Of a stretch of 64,000 nt of DNA, positions 45,917 to 54,412 are shown piece after piece (positions within the stretch are counted from its first letter, which is position 1; each line of letters opens with the position of its first letter). The position numbers were made by a program, and so were the translations under genes. A model generated the notes under the pieces. It was not told the DNA's origin, did not search any database, and saw nothing but the letters and a program-made list of their open reading frames with translations. Source of the stretch: Tenericutes bacterium HGW-Tenericutes-2 (GTDB lineage: Bacteria > Bacillota_I > Bacilli_A > Acholeplasmatales > Acholeplasmataceae). Location of the stretch: contig PGXL01000003.1 of NCBI GenBank assembly GCA_002839095.1, positions 119,063 to 183,062 of the forward strand, read 5' to 3'.

Positions 45917-46750
45917 ATGAAACAAATGCTAAAATCAGTCATTATGTTAATCACATCAATTTTACTGTTTACAGCAGTTGTTTATGCTTGGTTTACCATC
46001 AGCAATGATTCCTATATTAATCCAGTTAATGTAGGTGTCACAAATGAATTTGATTACGACTTTGAAGTTAGATATTATACAAAGGATTATGTCTATAGAT
46101 ATAATCAAGAGATCTTAGCTATTCAAGTATATGATACATCAACCTCATCTTGGATTTCACCTACAGATTTACCAGGTGGTACAGTTTACTTAATCGATGG
46201 AGTATTCATCAGTCAATATGATGTTTTAATTCCTGAAAATAATATAAAGAGCAATTTAATCATGGAAATATCTGTGACATTCAAAAATACTGCACCATTA
46301 CTTTTTTCTCAAAAAATGATATCTAATACTGATTTATCAAGTCAAGTTATTTCATCAATGATTCTTGAAACAAGTAGACCTTATTATGTCAGTGAAGTAT
46401 CTAATATTCAAACATTATTAAGTGACTCATACAATCACTATGCAGAAGAGTTCAATAAATACTCAATATTAAATACAGAGTTTGGTTTAGTAGATGGATC
46501 AAGCAACCTAATTTATCCAAAACACAGTTTTTATCAAAATGGAAGCTATCAATCTACATTATTACTTGGGGATAATGTTATTTATCCAGGATCTACTGAA
46601 CGCTATTATTATAACTTCAGCTACGATGCACAAAAGGTCAATCAATTTTTTACTGCTGAGTTTCAATCAACACCATACGATATCACAAATATTCCTGCGA
46701 TATTATTTTTCCAAGATATTCAAGTTGTACTCATAGGAGGTAATAGCTAA
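45917..46750 (+). CDS. SipW-type exported protein G
   Basis: 277 residues. The signal ends TAVVYAWFTISNDSYINPVNVGV, with the AWF junction shared by the region. The mature part is Tyr/Ser/Asn-rich and beta-rich; the end YNFSYDA...ILFFQDI resembles protein D of cluster 1. RBS AAAGGAGA. Its stop overlaps the next start by one base. It is under its own c-di-GMP riboswitch. Likely a surface subunit or adaptor; specific role unknown. Confidence 0.62.
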   Translation: MKQMLKSVIMLITSILLFTAVVYAWFTISNDSYINPVNVGVTNEFDYDFEVRYYTKDYVYRYNQEILAIQVYDTSTSSWISPTDLPGGTVYLIDGVFISQYDVLIPENNIKSNLIMEISVTFKNTAPLLFSQKMISNTDLSSQVISSMILETSRPYYVSEVSNIQTLLSDSYNHYAEEFNKYSILNTEFGLVDGSSNLIYPKHSFYQNGSYQSTLLLGDNVIYPGSTERYYYNFSYDAQKVNQFFTAEFQSTPYDITNIPAILFFQDIQVVLIGGNS

Positions 46751-48636
46751 TGAAAATTAGACCTCTTTTACTCGTTTTAGCAATACTTGCAAATATAGTC
46801 ATGATAACTACATTTACGTATGCATGGTTTGCGAATAATCAGCTATATGTTATTGATACGGTTGGTGCAACTAAAGAACAATACTTTGCTAAGGGTAGTG
46901 GAACTGAAGTAGATCCTTATGTTATTAGTAAGGCTGAGCATTTATATAGTCTATCCAAATTGCATGAAATGGGATTAATGCAACAAAAATATTATTATAC
47001 AATGGCAGATCCAATTACTGGCAATCCTGTTACAATTGATTTTAATGATGCAAGCTTACCTACTCAATATCAAACTTTGTTTAAACCGATTGGTGATCAT
47101 ATTTATCCATTCCTTGGACACTTTGATGGCAATCAGTCCATCATTAAAAACGTGAATATCAACGGATCATTAAAACAAGATATTGGATTTTTCGGTTTAA
47201 TTGGTGATGATGCTGTTGTTACAAATTTCTTTTTAGATAAGCCAGTTATTTATAGTAACCCACTTTCTACAGATAGCAGAGTAGGTTTTCATGAGCATGG
47301 TGTATCTTTTAGTGATAGCTATGCAACTGGTTTTATTGCCGGACATGTCCTTACATCAGCAACACTAGAAAGAGTTTATGTCATTGAGCCAATGATTAAT
47401 AGTGGAACGAATCAGTATTACAATGGTTCAAAATACGGATTGATCGGAAACACTTCTGATAACGCTTCGAGTGAAGATGGAGGTTTAAGTAATGCTTATT
47501 ACTTTGAACTGACTGCCGCTTGGTTGCACTTCATCATTACAAAAGGATTAGAACTTGATGCGAATACACCTCTTTATGTTGAAACTGGACTAAGATTAAG
47601 CACTGTATTATCGATAAACTCCAATGGACAAGCTGTTATTACTGGTAATACTTATAATAACAATTACTATACTATTTCTACCCTAAAGGTTTCATATAGT
47701 TCTTCATTTAGTAATCCTGTTTATTTATATGATCTACTGATTGAACTTGGATACGTCACTCCTTCACAAGGCGTTAACTTTAATAAGAAGAATATTGATG
47801 TTGTAGGTGGAACAACAGTTGATAATGTTGCCAATACTATGTCATTTGGTGTTTCATATAATGCATTTAGAACACCTTATTATAATCAGATATTTAATGC
47901 AAGACTTTTAAAAAACACAATTGTTTTATATGTTAGAGCAACTGGTGAGTCTATCTTGGGACAAATGACAGCGACATTTGCACCGAACGCGGAATTGAGA
48001 TTTATTCCTGGTTTTACTGCCGATTCGACTCAAATAACCGGATATCGCTATATTGAAAATCGAAGTTGGAACAACAAAAACGCTCTTATTGCATATCCTG
48101 GTGGATCAGGAGCAACAGTACCTATTCATATTGGTAGTGCATTTGCAGCAGTTATTGAAGATGCAAATGGAAACATGATTGTTGTTAATCCAAATGTGGT
48201 GATTCCTCATTATTATGTGTTTGTTTTAGGTATTTCCAACAGCCAGGTATCAACAGTAAACTCAGTTTCATTTAGATATGTACCTGCATCATCGGATGAA
48301 TTTGCAGCTCTCTATGATGTGGATGTTATTAATAATGTAGATGAAATATTAAATAACCCACAATACATTAACTCTGACCTTTATTTTGATTACTTTTTAG
48401 GTCTTAATCAAACCATGAATGTGAGACTCTTGAAGACATTTGATGCATCAGGAGAAGTCTATCGATTATATATTTCTGGGCATAATGCAGGTTCATCAAG
48501 TTTCTATGTTAATGTTACCAATATGAGTACGAAGCGAATTGAAATATATATTAATAATTCGTTATTGGTCACTAATTCAAACAAATCGACGTCACTAAGA
48601 TTTTCGAGTTCAGGAATCACTATAAGTACGTCCTAG
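46750..48636 (+). CDS. SipW-type exported protein H with GLUG-like beta-helix start
   Basis: 628 residues. The signal ends TFTYAWFANN. After the cleavage region comes GSGTEVDPYVISKAEHLY, a common opening of repeat-type surface proteins, and GHFDGNQSIIKNVNI, the GLUG-like motif also seen in the giant protein at 30547. The C-terminal half is beta-rich, Ser/Asn/Tyr-rich, and ends in a short SGITISTS with no anchor motif. It may be the c-di-GMP-induced counterpart of the giant adhesin. One-base overlap with G (TAATG) implies coupling. Confidence 0.65.
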   Translation: MKIRPLLLVLAILANIVMITTFTYAWFANNQLYVIDTVGATKEQYFAKGSGTEVDPYVISKAEHLYSLSKLHEMGLMQQKYYYTMADPITGNPVTIDFNDASLPTQYQTLFKPIGDHIYPFLGHFDGNQSIIKNVNINGSLKQDIGFFGLIGDDAVVTNFFLDKPVIYSNPLSTDSRVGFHEHGVSFSDSYATGFIAGHVLTSATLERVYVIEPMINSGTNQYYNGSKYGLIGNTSDNASSEDGGLSNAYYFELTAAWLHFIITKGLELDANTPLYVETGLRLSTVLSINSNGQAVITGNTYNNNYYTISTLKVSYSSSFSNPVYLYDLLIELGYVTPSQGVNFNKKNIDVVGGTTVDNVANTMSFGVSYNAFRTPYYNQIFNARLLKNTIVLYVRATGESILGQMTATFAPNAELRFIPGFTADSTQITGYRYIENRSWNNKNALIAYPGGSGATVPIHIGSAFAAVIEDANGNMIVVNPNVVIPHYYVFVLGISNSQVSTVNSVSFRYVPASSDEFAALYDVDVINNVDEILNNPQYINSDLYFDYFLGLNQTMNVRLLKTFDASGEVYRLYISGHNAGSSSFYVNVTNMSTKRIEIYINNSLLVTNSNKSTSLRFSSSGITISTS

Positions 48637-48730
48637 TCAAATAGTGTATGATATGAAAGATTCTTAAAGGATAATCTTGATGAAGATCATCTGAATGCAA
48701 CAATAATTTAATACATATCAATCATAAAAT

Positions 48731-48766
48731 AAAAATGGTCGATGCATTGCATTGACCATTTTTTCT
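48731..48766. terminator. bidirectional terminator
   Basis: AAAAATGGTC (48731-48740) pairs with GACCATTTTT (48754-48763), flanked by A- and T-runs. It separates the surface cluster (plus) from the ABC exporter operon (minus). The 95 bases before it show no gene. Confidence 0.88.
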
Positions 48767-48961
48767 CTAGGATACAAGTAATATACCACCAACAAGACAT
48801 ACAATACCAAGTACAAGAAGTAGGATATTAAATCCAGTTTTTCCCATCATCTTAATTAAAACTTTTGATTTCGCATTGTTGTATAAGAATGGGAATTGCA
48901 TAATAAACCCTGCTAGAACAAATACACCGTAGACAATAAGAAATATTCCAAAATAATACAT
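48767..48961 (-). CDS. small two-TM membrane protein
   Basis: 64 residues with two hydrophobic segments (about 3-22 and 42-63) joined by a short basic loop. A perfect RBS, AGGAGGT, lies 5 bases before ATG, and it starts 9 bases after the upstream permease gene, so it is a true last gene of the exporter operon. No family recognised. It could be an accessory or regulatory subunit of the transporter. Confidence 0.65.
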   Translation of the reverse strand: MYYFGIFLIVYGVFVLAGFIMQFPFLYNNAKSKVLIKMMGKTGFNILLLVLGIVCLVGGILLVS

Positions 48962-48970
48962 AAAGACCTC

Positions 48971-49687
48971 CTATATTTTTACTCTTTTTGAGTATAGTTT
49001 AAATAATAATAAGCCAACAGCTAAATTAACAATTAGACCTATAATAAAATATAGTGTCGTGCTACCGAGTAGATAATCACCTGGAATTAGCTGCATTGAA
49101 ACTAATCTTGATGGCCAAAAGCCAGGAAGAATTCCTAAAAATAGTTCTGTCCAATTGGTTAAGAATAATGCTGCAATAGGAACTAAAAGAATAATACCAG
49201 ATAGCTTCATAATGACAAACCCTTCAACCTTATTGGTAGCAAAGCAATTAATAAGTAGTGCAAAGATTGGTCCTTGCATCGCTGCCAATGAAATAATGTA
49301 AATAAAGTCTAAAATGGTTGCATTCGATAAGAATCCTGTAACGAAAACAAGGAGTAATGTGGATAGAATTCCTAGGAAATAACTCACAGCTAATTTAATA
49401 AATACATAATACTTCACATTGATTGGAGTGATTCTAAGAGATAATATGACTTGGTCATCTTGATCGTCTAAAAGAGTGAATCCTGTAATCGCACCAAACA
49501 TAAAGCTATTCATTAGGATGAAGACAAGTGTCACAATATCAGCACCTAACTGACTATCTAAATCTCTTAAGTAAGGAACTAGAAAATAGGCTACTAAAGC
49601 CATAATGACGGGATAAATCAATAAAAACATATACATTTTATCTCTAGTCATTGTTTTCATTTCATGAATTAAAACACGCTTAAACAT
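48971..49687 (-). CDS. ABC-2 type exporter permease
   Basis: 238 residues, about six hydrophobic segments. The N-terminus KRVLIHEMKTMTRDKMYMFL precedes TM1, as in ABC-2 permeases. It resembles, by layout, the second permease of fluoroquinolone-type exporters (Rv2686c-2688c-like). It lies 2 bases after the first permease. It forms the membrane channel with that protein and the ATPase. The substrate is unknown; drug or peptide export is likely given the TetR control. Confidence 0.75.
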   Translation of the reverse strand: MFKRVLIHEMKTMTRDKMYMFLLIYPVIMALVAYFLVPYLRDLDSQLGADIVTLVFILMNSFMFGAITGFTLLDDQDDQVILSLRITPINVKYYVFIKLAVSYFLGILSTLLLVFVTGFLSNATILDFIYIISLAAMQGPIFALLINCFATNKVEGFVIMKLSGIILLVPIAALFLTNWTELFLGILPGFWPSRLVSMQLIPGDYLLGSTTLYFIIGLIVNLAVGLLLFKLYSKRVKI

Positions 49688-49689
49688 AA

Positions 49690-50424
49690 TTACACCCCAC
49701 TTTGTCTAACTGCATATTCCTTAAATTTAGGAAGCACATAATAAAGAAATCCAAAGATTGAACCTAATAATAACACAAGGAATCCAATGATTGACTTTAG
49801 CTCAATTGGAGCACCAAATCCAACTTCAATAAGCTTAATAGCTGCTTGAGTAGGTGCAATTAATAAAATGTGTTCCCAGACCTCTCCTTTGAATATGAAT
49901 CCAAAGAAATTGAGTGCTGAAGGAATTGTAAATAAGAATGAATAGATCATTACATTGACGAGCATGGAAGTAAAATCCTTTGAGTGAAAGGAAAATACAA
50001 ATCCAAGTAGGCTATGAAAGAATATTGATAAAATTAGCGCAATCACAATAAAGAACCAGTTGACATCAACACCTTTAACTAAAACGAAAACTAGAATAAT
50101 TAAGAGTGATGAAAATAGATTATGAATGGTATTGGCGATTGCTTTAGATAGTATCAGTTCCTTATTGGTCACAGGTGTCACAAGCATGGTAGAAAAGGTT
50201 GACTCTGTCTTCTCAAAAAACATGATAGCACCGATAAAGATAATTGACATCATGGTTGCATCAATCATGATAACAAATGGAAGTAACATTTTTAGAATAT
50301 CAAGATCATCTATGAAAAATAGAAGTAGAAACCAAAGGACTGCAACAATAAAGCTCACGGTTGTTACATGATACTTATTGAGTCGTTGCAACTCTCCCTT
50401 AATTAGAATTAGTAATCTACTCAT
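49690..50424 (-). CDS. ABC-2 type exporter permease
   Basis: 244 residues, six hydrophobic segments, with an amphipathic N-terminal helix (MSRLLILIKGELQRLNKYH). It contains the FEKTESTFSTMLVTPVTN loop after TM2, typical of ABC-2 permeases for drug or bacteriocin export. It overlaps the ATPase gene by 8 bases and is 2 bases before the second permease, so the three are made together. Confidence 0.78.
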   Translation of the reverse strand: MSRLLILIKGELQRLNKYHVTTVSFIVAVLWFLLLFFIDDLDILKMLLPFVIMIDATMMSIIFIGAIMFFEKTESTFSTMLVTPVTNKELILSKAIANTIHNLFSSLLIILVFVLVKGVDVNWFFIVIALILSIFFHSLLGFVFSFHSKDFTSMLVNVMIYSFLFTIPSALNFFGFIFKGEVWEHILLIAPTQAAIKLIEVGFGAPIELKSIIGFLVLLLGSIFGFLYYVLPKFKEYAVRQSGV

Positions 50425-51283
50425 GACTAAGTCCTACACCAGTTACATGAATAAAGATATCTTCTAAAGTGGTTTCACCACTGTGAAGTGTTTCAATCTC
50501 CTTTGTTTGTAAAAGATTAAGAAACTCTTCGTTTTTTCCAATGCCATCCATTGGAAATTCCTTGCTAACTGTCTTTCCGTTTTCCTTATATTCCAAATTC
50601 ATTGTTCTTTTGCCATATTTAAGCTTAAGATTTCTTGGACTATCCATCTCTTTGATTTGGCCATCGACAACAAAAGCAACTCTATCACAAAGTTGATCAA
50701 TATCAGTCATGATATGGCTTGTAATAAATACAGTTCCACCATTTTTCTTAAATTCTTTGATCATATCCTTTAGGATCATTGCGTTGGATGGATCTAGACC
50801 ATTAGTTGGTTCATCTAAAAATAACATCTCAGGAGAATTTAACATCGCTCTAACGAAATTCAAACGAATTTTCATACCCTTTGAATATTCAGATACCATT
50901 TTATCTCGATCTTCCCATAGCCCTACTTTTTTCATCAGCATTTCGACATCATTATTTTTCTTATATAGTTTTAAGAAGAAGTTGATGTTTTCCATCGCTG
51001 TCATTTTTGAGAAATGAATAGGCATTTCAAAGCTCACACCAATGGTTTCAAAAAATGAATCATCTAGCTTAGCGATGTCATCACCGTTGTAGTGGATAGC
51101 ACCTTGATAGTTTTCAAGAAGCTTAATTAGTATTTTTTGTGTTGTGCTCTTACCAGCTCCACTAGGCCCTAAAAATCCAAAAATCTCTCCTTTTCCAATT
51201 TCAAAAGAAATACCTTTAATGGTCTCTTCCTTATTCTTTGGATACGTGAAATGCAAATCCTTTACAGCAAACATATTATTCAA
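50417..51283 (-). CDS. ABC exporter ATP-binding protein
   Basis: 288 residues. Walker A GPSGAGKST, Q-loop region FEMPIHFSKMTAMENI, signature YSKGMKIRL (a variant of LSGGQ), Walker B MLFLDEPTNGLD, H-loop TSHIMTD; a ~70-residue C-terminal extension follows, as in CcmA/YhaQ-like drug exporters. It overlaps tetR by 8 bases upstream and the permease by 8 downstream. It energises the exporter. Confidence 0.88.
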   Translation of the reverse strand: MNNMFAVKDLHFTYPKNKEETIKGISFEIGKGEIFGFLGPSGAGKSTTQKILIKLLENYQGAIHYNGDDIAKLDDSFFETIGVSFEMPIHFSKMTAMENINFFLKLYKKNNDVEMLMKKVGLWEDRDKMVSEYSKGMKIRLNFVRAMLNSPEMLFLDEPTNGLDPSNAMILKDMIKEFKKNGGTVFITSHIMTDIDQLCDRVAFVVDGQIKEMDSPRNLKLKYGKRTMNLEYKENGKTVSKEFPMDGIGKNEEFLNLLQTKEIETLHSGETTLEDIFIHVTGVGLSHE

Positions 51284-51884
51284 TTCCTTTCTTTAAAATG
51301 TCAACTAGTTGTTTGACCATTTTATCTATTTCATTAAAATCTACTGTTTCCTTCATGAATTCATCTAATGTGACCTTACTCATGAATTCAAGAAGAAATG
51401 TAGCTAGAAATTTTGGTTCAATATCTTTCTTAATCAAGTTTTTTTGCTGATCAATTTCAATGAATTTAGCATAGAGTTCTATTGCTTGATCCATCCCTTT
51501 TTTGACCATATTGTTTTTGATATAGTAATCTGAGTTCATCATCTTTTGACCAGCTTTCATCAGTTTCGGGTAAGCTTTAGCAAAATGAAAGCCTTTGACA
51601 TAAATCTGATAGAATCGATCTAAAAATGGAATATCTTTATCAGGTAAGAAGAGATCGCCATAAAACTCATATTTCTTTAAACCAATATATTGATAAAAAT
51701 AATTATATAAATCATCCTTATCCTTAAAATACTGGTAAAAACTTCCTCTAGGGATATTAGAATTGCGAATGATATTTGCAAGGTTTAAATGCTCATAGGT
51801 AGAATTACCCATTTCATCAATTGCAGCTTGCATAATGCGCTCTTGTTTTTCTTGATTTAAATTAAAATATGTCGGATATGGCAT
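51276..51884 (-). CDS. TetR family repressor
   Basis: 202 residues. The N-terminal HTH (about 13-58) is seen as ERIMQAAIDEMGNSTYEHLN and GSFYQYFKDKDDLYNYF; the rest is a helical ligand domain. First gene of the exporter operon, so it probably represses its own transcription and releases on binding a compound exported by the pump. AGGTGA lies 5 bases before ATG. A perfect operator-like palindrome follows the promoter (see 51900). Confidence 0.88.
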   Translation of the reverse strand: MPYPTYFNLNQEKQERIMQAAIDEMGNSTYEHLNLANIIRNSNIPRGSFYQYFKDKDDLYNYFYQYIGLKKYEFYGDLFLPDKDIPFLDRFYQIYVKGFHFAKAYPKLMKAGQKMMNSDYYIKNNMVKKGMDQAIELYAKFIEIDQQKNLIKKDIEPKFLATFLLEFMSKVTLDEFMKETVDFNEIDKMVKQLVDILKKGIE

Positions 51885-51899
51885 CTAATCACCTCAATA

Positions 51900-51949
51900 T
51901 GACAACCCTGTCACATTTATATTGTACTCCTGTTTATTATCAATGTCAA
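51900..51949 (-). promoter_or_regulatory. promoter and palindromic operator of the tetR-ABC operon
   Basis: On the minus strand TTGACA (51949-51944), 17 bases, then TACAAT (51926-51921). The palindrome TGACAACCCTGTCA (51900-51913; 5-bp arms, 4-base spacer) lies right after the expected transcript start, the position of a TetR operator. Confidence 0.8.
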
Positions 51950-51983
51950 CAAAAAAAGAAGAGAGCAAATTCATGCTCTCTAG
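51950..51983 (-). terminator. terminator of the Cys-rich protein gene
   Basis: On the minus strand AGAGAGC pairs with GCTCTCT around an 8-base loop, then TC and a run of seven T. It abuts the -35 box of the tetR promoter. Confidence 0.8.
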
Positions 51984-52008
51984 TGTAGGTGGATTTTCTA
52001 TTTATTAT

Positions 52009-52335
52009 TTATTTACAGCAATCTTTGGATTCTTCCTCGCAACAAGCTTCAGAATTATCCTTACAGCATTCTTCAGATTCATCCTTACAACAATCCTTTT
52101 CAATTTCTTTTCTAGAAACTAAAACCTTGTAAAGTTGATCTTCAATTTTAAAGATTTCAACATTTTCAATACCAGATAAACCGTTGACATACTCAACCAT
52201 TTTATCTTTGTTCGTGAATAGCTTCACTTCATTGATCATGTTGACCTTATACATTCTTCTGACGTGCTCTGGCCGAAAGCCATGTTCACGCATTCTTCTA
52301 AAATCTTCCTTATTAATAAATATCTTTTTCTCCAT
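52009..52335 (-). CDS. small protein with Cys-Cys repeat tail
   Basis: 108 residues. The body (about 1-78) is a small alpha/beta unit (FRRMREHGFRPEHVRRMYK and VKLFTNKDKMVEYVNGL), with no recognised family. The tail holds four CC pairs exactly six residues apart (CCKDESEECCKDNSEACC and one more), acidic between them, which suggests metal binding. The frame opens earlier at 52380, but a TTGACA-17-TATAGT promoter overlaps that ATG, so the mRNA cannot include it; ATG 52335 is the first possible start. It follows the four-TM gene. Copper, zinc or other thiophilic-metal handling is inference. Confidence 0.6.
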   Translation of the reverse strand: MEKKIFINKEDFRRMREHGFRPEHVRRMYKVNMINEVKLFTNKDKMVEYVNGLSGIENVEIFKIEDQLYKVLVSRKEIEKDCCKDESEECCKDNSEACCEEESKDCCK

Positions 52336-52371
52336 AGCATCACGCTCGCTCTCACTCTCACCTACAGCATT

Positions 52372-52400
52372 ACTATACATCTAGAGTGGAAACTTGTCAA
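52372..52400 (-). promoter_or_regulatory. promoter of the Cys-rich protein gene
   Basis: On the minus strand TTGACA (52400-52395), a 17-base spacer and TATAGT (52377-52372). It overlaps the stop of the upstream gene and rules out the in-frame ATG at 52380 as a start. Confidence 0.75.
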
Positions 52401-52879
52401 TTGTTTGATATTTCTACCTTGCATTTACCGTTTTGAATTTCCTTAGTTACCCAAATGAGTCCGATAACTATCAGCACAAATGATATTAATTTATAGGGTA
52501 ATCCAGCTAGTGGTAATGCGATGACTGAAAATGCAATACCAACACTTGCTAAAAAGGCAATCACACAAGCTGTACAACCGTAGGTAAAGATACCAAAGAT
52601 GATAGAGAAGAAGCCAAATGTCGAGCCTTTACCTTCTTTTCCTTTAAGAACTACCATTGCAGTACTTAAATTCATTAACAACGCTGATAAGAGTGACATC
52701 ACAATATTTAATAGTATGTTAATAACTACTAGATAGATACCATATTCTAAAATCATATTTGAATAGCTCATATTGAGTCCATCAATTAATGTATAAATTA
52801 AGATGAAAAAAGAAAAAAATAGAATACCTTGGATTATATATTTCTTTGTTTTTTGTAATTGAATTGCAGCTGCTAGCAT
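52397..52879 (-). CDS. four-TM membrane protein with Cys pair
   Basis: 160 residues with four hydrophobic segments. Between the second and third is GKEGKGSTFGFF, and the third helix begins YGCTACVIAFLASVGI, with two Cys three apart that could bind a metal or act in redox. No family recognised with confidence. RBS AAGGGAG 6 bases before ATG. It precedes the Cys-rich protein gene, and a joint role in metal handling is possible but unproven. Upstream are a perfect palindrome (CACTATAGTG at 52932-52941) and a near match to the copper-repressor box (TACAGATGCA at 52945-52954). Confidence 0.6.
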   Translation of the reverse strand: MLAAAIQLQKTKKYIIQGILFFSFFILIYTLIDGLNMSYSNMILEYGIYLVVINILLNIVMSLLSALLMNLSTAMVVLKGKEGKGSTFGFFSIIFGIFTYGCTACVIAFLASVGIAFSVIALPLAGLPYKLISFVLIVIGLIWVTKEIQNGKCKVEISNN

Positions 52880-52979
52880 GATATACTCCCTTTGTTTATT
52901 TATTGGCTTAATTTAAGTATATCATATGCTTCACTATAGTGGACTACAGATGCAATTTTCTAAACATCTTTCATTTTTA

Positions 52980-53007
52980 TTGACTTTGAAAACTTGTATT
53001 ATATAAT
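52980..53007 (+). promoter_or_regulatory. promoter of the pot operon
   Basis: TTGACT at 52980-52985, 16 bases, TATAAT at 53002-53007. The leader is about 100 bases and has no riboswitch that I recognise. Confidence 0.7.
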
Positions 53008-53113
53008 ATATATGTTATGGTTTATTGTCATTGAACAAATAGTTTATAATTACTAAACCATTGATACATAATTCACCTTCGCGTTTAAAGTGAGTAAACA
53101 AAGGAGTGGTCTA

Positions 53114-54412
53114 GTGGCTGCATTAATTGAACTTAAGGATATAACTAAAGAATTTAATGGACATGTTGTATTGCGTGGAATTGATTTAACTATTGAACAA
53201 AATGAATTTGTTACTCTTTTAGGACCTTCTGGGTGCGGTAAAACAACTACCTTAAGAATTATCGGTGGTTTTGTTGAACCAAGTGCAGGCGAGGTCCTTT
53301 TTGACGGTAAAAATATACTAGATACACCTGCACACAAAAGACCAACCAATACTGTTTTTCAACGCTATGCTTTATTTCCTCATTTGGATGTCTTCGAAAA
53401 TGTAGCCTTTGGATTAAGAGTTAAAAATGATTCTTTATCGACTCTCGCTCAAATTCGCCAAGTCACTGAAAACTATCAGGAAAAAATGAGAGCTACTAAG
53501 GACTTATCGGTGATTAAAGATTTAAAGAAAGAGCTTAAGCTTGAGATTAGAATGCTTAGAGATCCCAATTCTGATCGTAAGAAAGAAATTCAAGCACTTG
53601 AAAAAATATATAAAAATGAAAAAGATTCTGATAAAAAAGATGAATTAAAAAAACAGATCAATGCTATCTATGATACTTTCGTAACTAAAAAAACTAGAGA
53701 AAAAGAGATCAACGAAAAGGTTATTAAATATTTGAAAATGGTTGGTCTTGAGGATTATGAGACTAGACCTGTTCATAAGCTTTCTGGTGGACAGCAGCAA
53801 AGAGTAGCTATTGCTAGAGCATTAATTAATGAACCTAAGGTATTACTTCTTGATGAGCCACTTGCTGCGCTTGACTTAAAGCTTAGACAAGAAATGCAAT
53901 ATGAATTAAAGGAAATACAAAGAAATTCAGGGATTACCTTCATCTTTGTTACACATGATCAAGAAGAAGCATTAACAATGAGTGATAAAATTGTTGTAAT
54001 GAATCAAGGTGAAATTCTTCAAATTGGGACACCAGAGGATATCTATAACGAGCCAGCAAACACCTTTGTAGCGAAGTTTATTGGTGAATCCAATATTATT
54101 TCAGGAGTGATGAAGGATGATTTTCTAGTGTCCTTTGATGGTAAGGATTACGTATGTGTTGATAAGGGATTTGCTAGAAATGAAGCAGTAGACATCGTGA
54201 TTCGTCCTGAGGATATTGATATTCTACCAGAGGGAAAGGGACTATTAACTGGAGTTGTTGATAGTATTGCCTTTAAAGGTGTTCACTACGAGATTGACGT
54301 GAAAACAATAGACCGTATTTATACAATTCACACAACTGATTATGCTAAGGAAGGCACAAAAGTTGATTTGAGATTCGAGCCTGAAGATCTTCATGTAATG
54401 GAGAAATACTAA
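53114..54412 (+). CDS. potA: spermidine/putrescine ABC transporter ATP-binding protein with long insertion
   Basis: 432 residues, ATPase of the polyamine importer. Walker [11 protein letters not shown]-loop [10 protein letters not shown], signature LSGGQQQR (near 224), Walker [14 protein letters not shown]-loop THDQEEAL and a C-terminal TOBE domain. Between Q-loop and signature (about 105-205) there is an extra ~100-residue Lys/Glu-rich helical insertion not found in E. coli PotA; from memory, Mycoplasma PotA proteins also carry one. GTG 53114 was chosen because AAGGAG lies 7 bases upstream; the open frame starts at 53090. One-base overlap with potB. Confidence 0.9.
   Translation: MAALIELKDITKEFNGHVVLRGIDLTIEQNEFVTLLGPSGCGKTTTLRIIGGFVEPSAGEVLFDGKNILDTPAHKRPTNTVFQRYALFPHLDVFENVAFGLRVKNDSLSTLAQIRQVTENYQEKMRATKDLSVIKDLKKELKLEIRMLRDPNSDRKKEIQALEKIYKNEKDSDKKDELKKQINAIYDTFVTKKTREKEINEKVIKYLKMVGLEDYETRPVHKLSGGQQQRVAIARALINEPKVLLLDEPLAALDLKLRQEMQYELKEIQRNSGITFIFVTHDQEEALTMSDKIVVMNQGEILQIGTPEDIYNEPANTFVAKFIGESNIISGVMKDDFLVSFDGKDYVCVDKGFARNEAVDIVIRPEDIDILPEGKGLLTGVVDSIAFKGVHYEIDVKTIDRIYTIHTTDYAKEGTKVDLRFEPEDLHVMEKY

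Noticed and set aside
23371..48636. Mobile element carrying the duplicated module
   Set aside because: No transposase, integrase, terminal repeats or tRNA boundary were seen, and base composition matches the surroundings; a tandem segmental duplication is simpler.
52336..52380. Earlier start of the Cys-rich protein
   Set aside because: The ATG at 52380 overlaps the -10 box of a TTGACA-17-TATAGT promoter, so it would not be in the mRNA.
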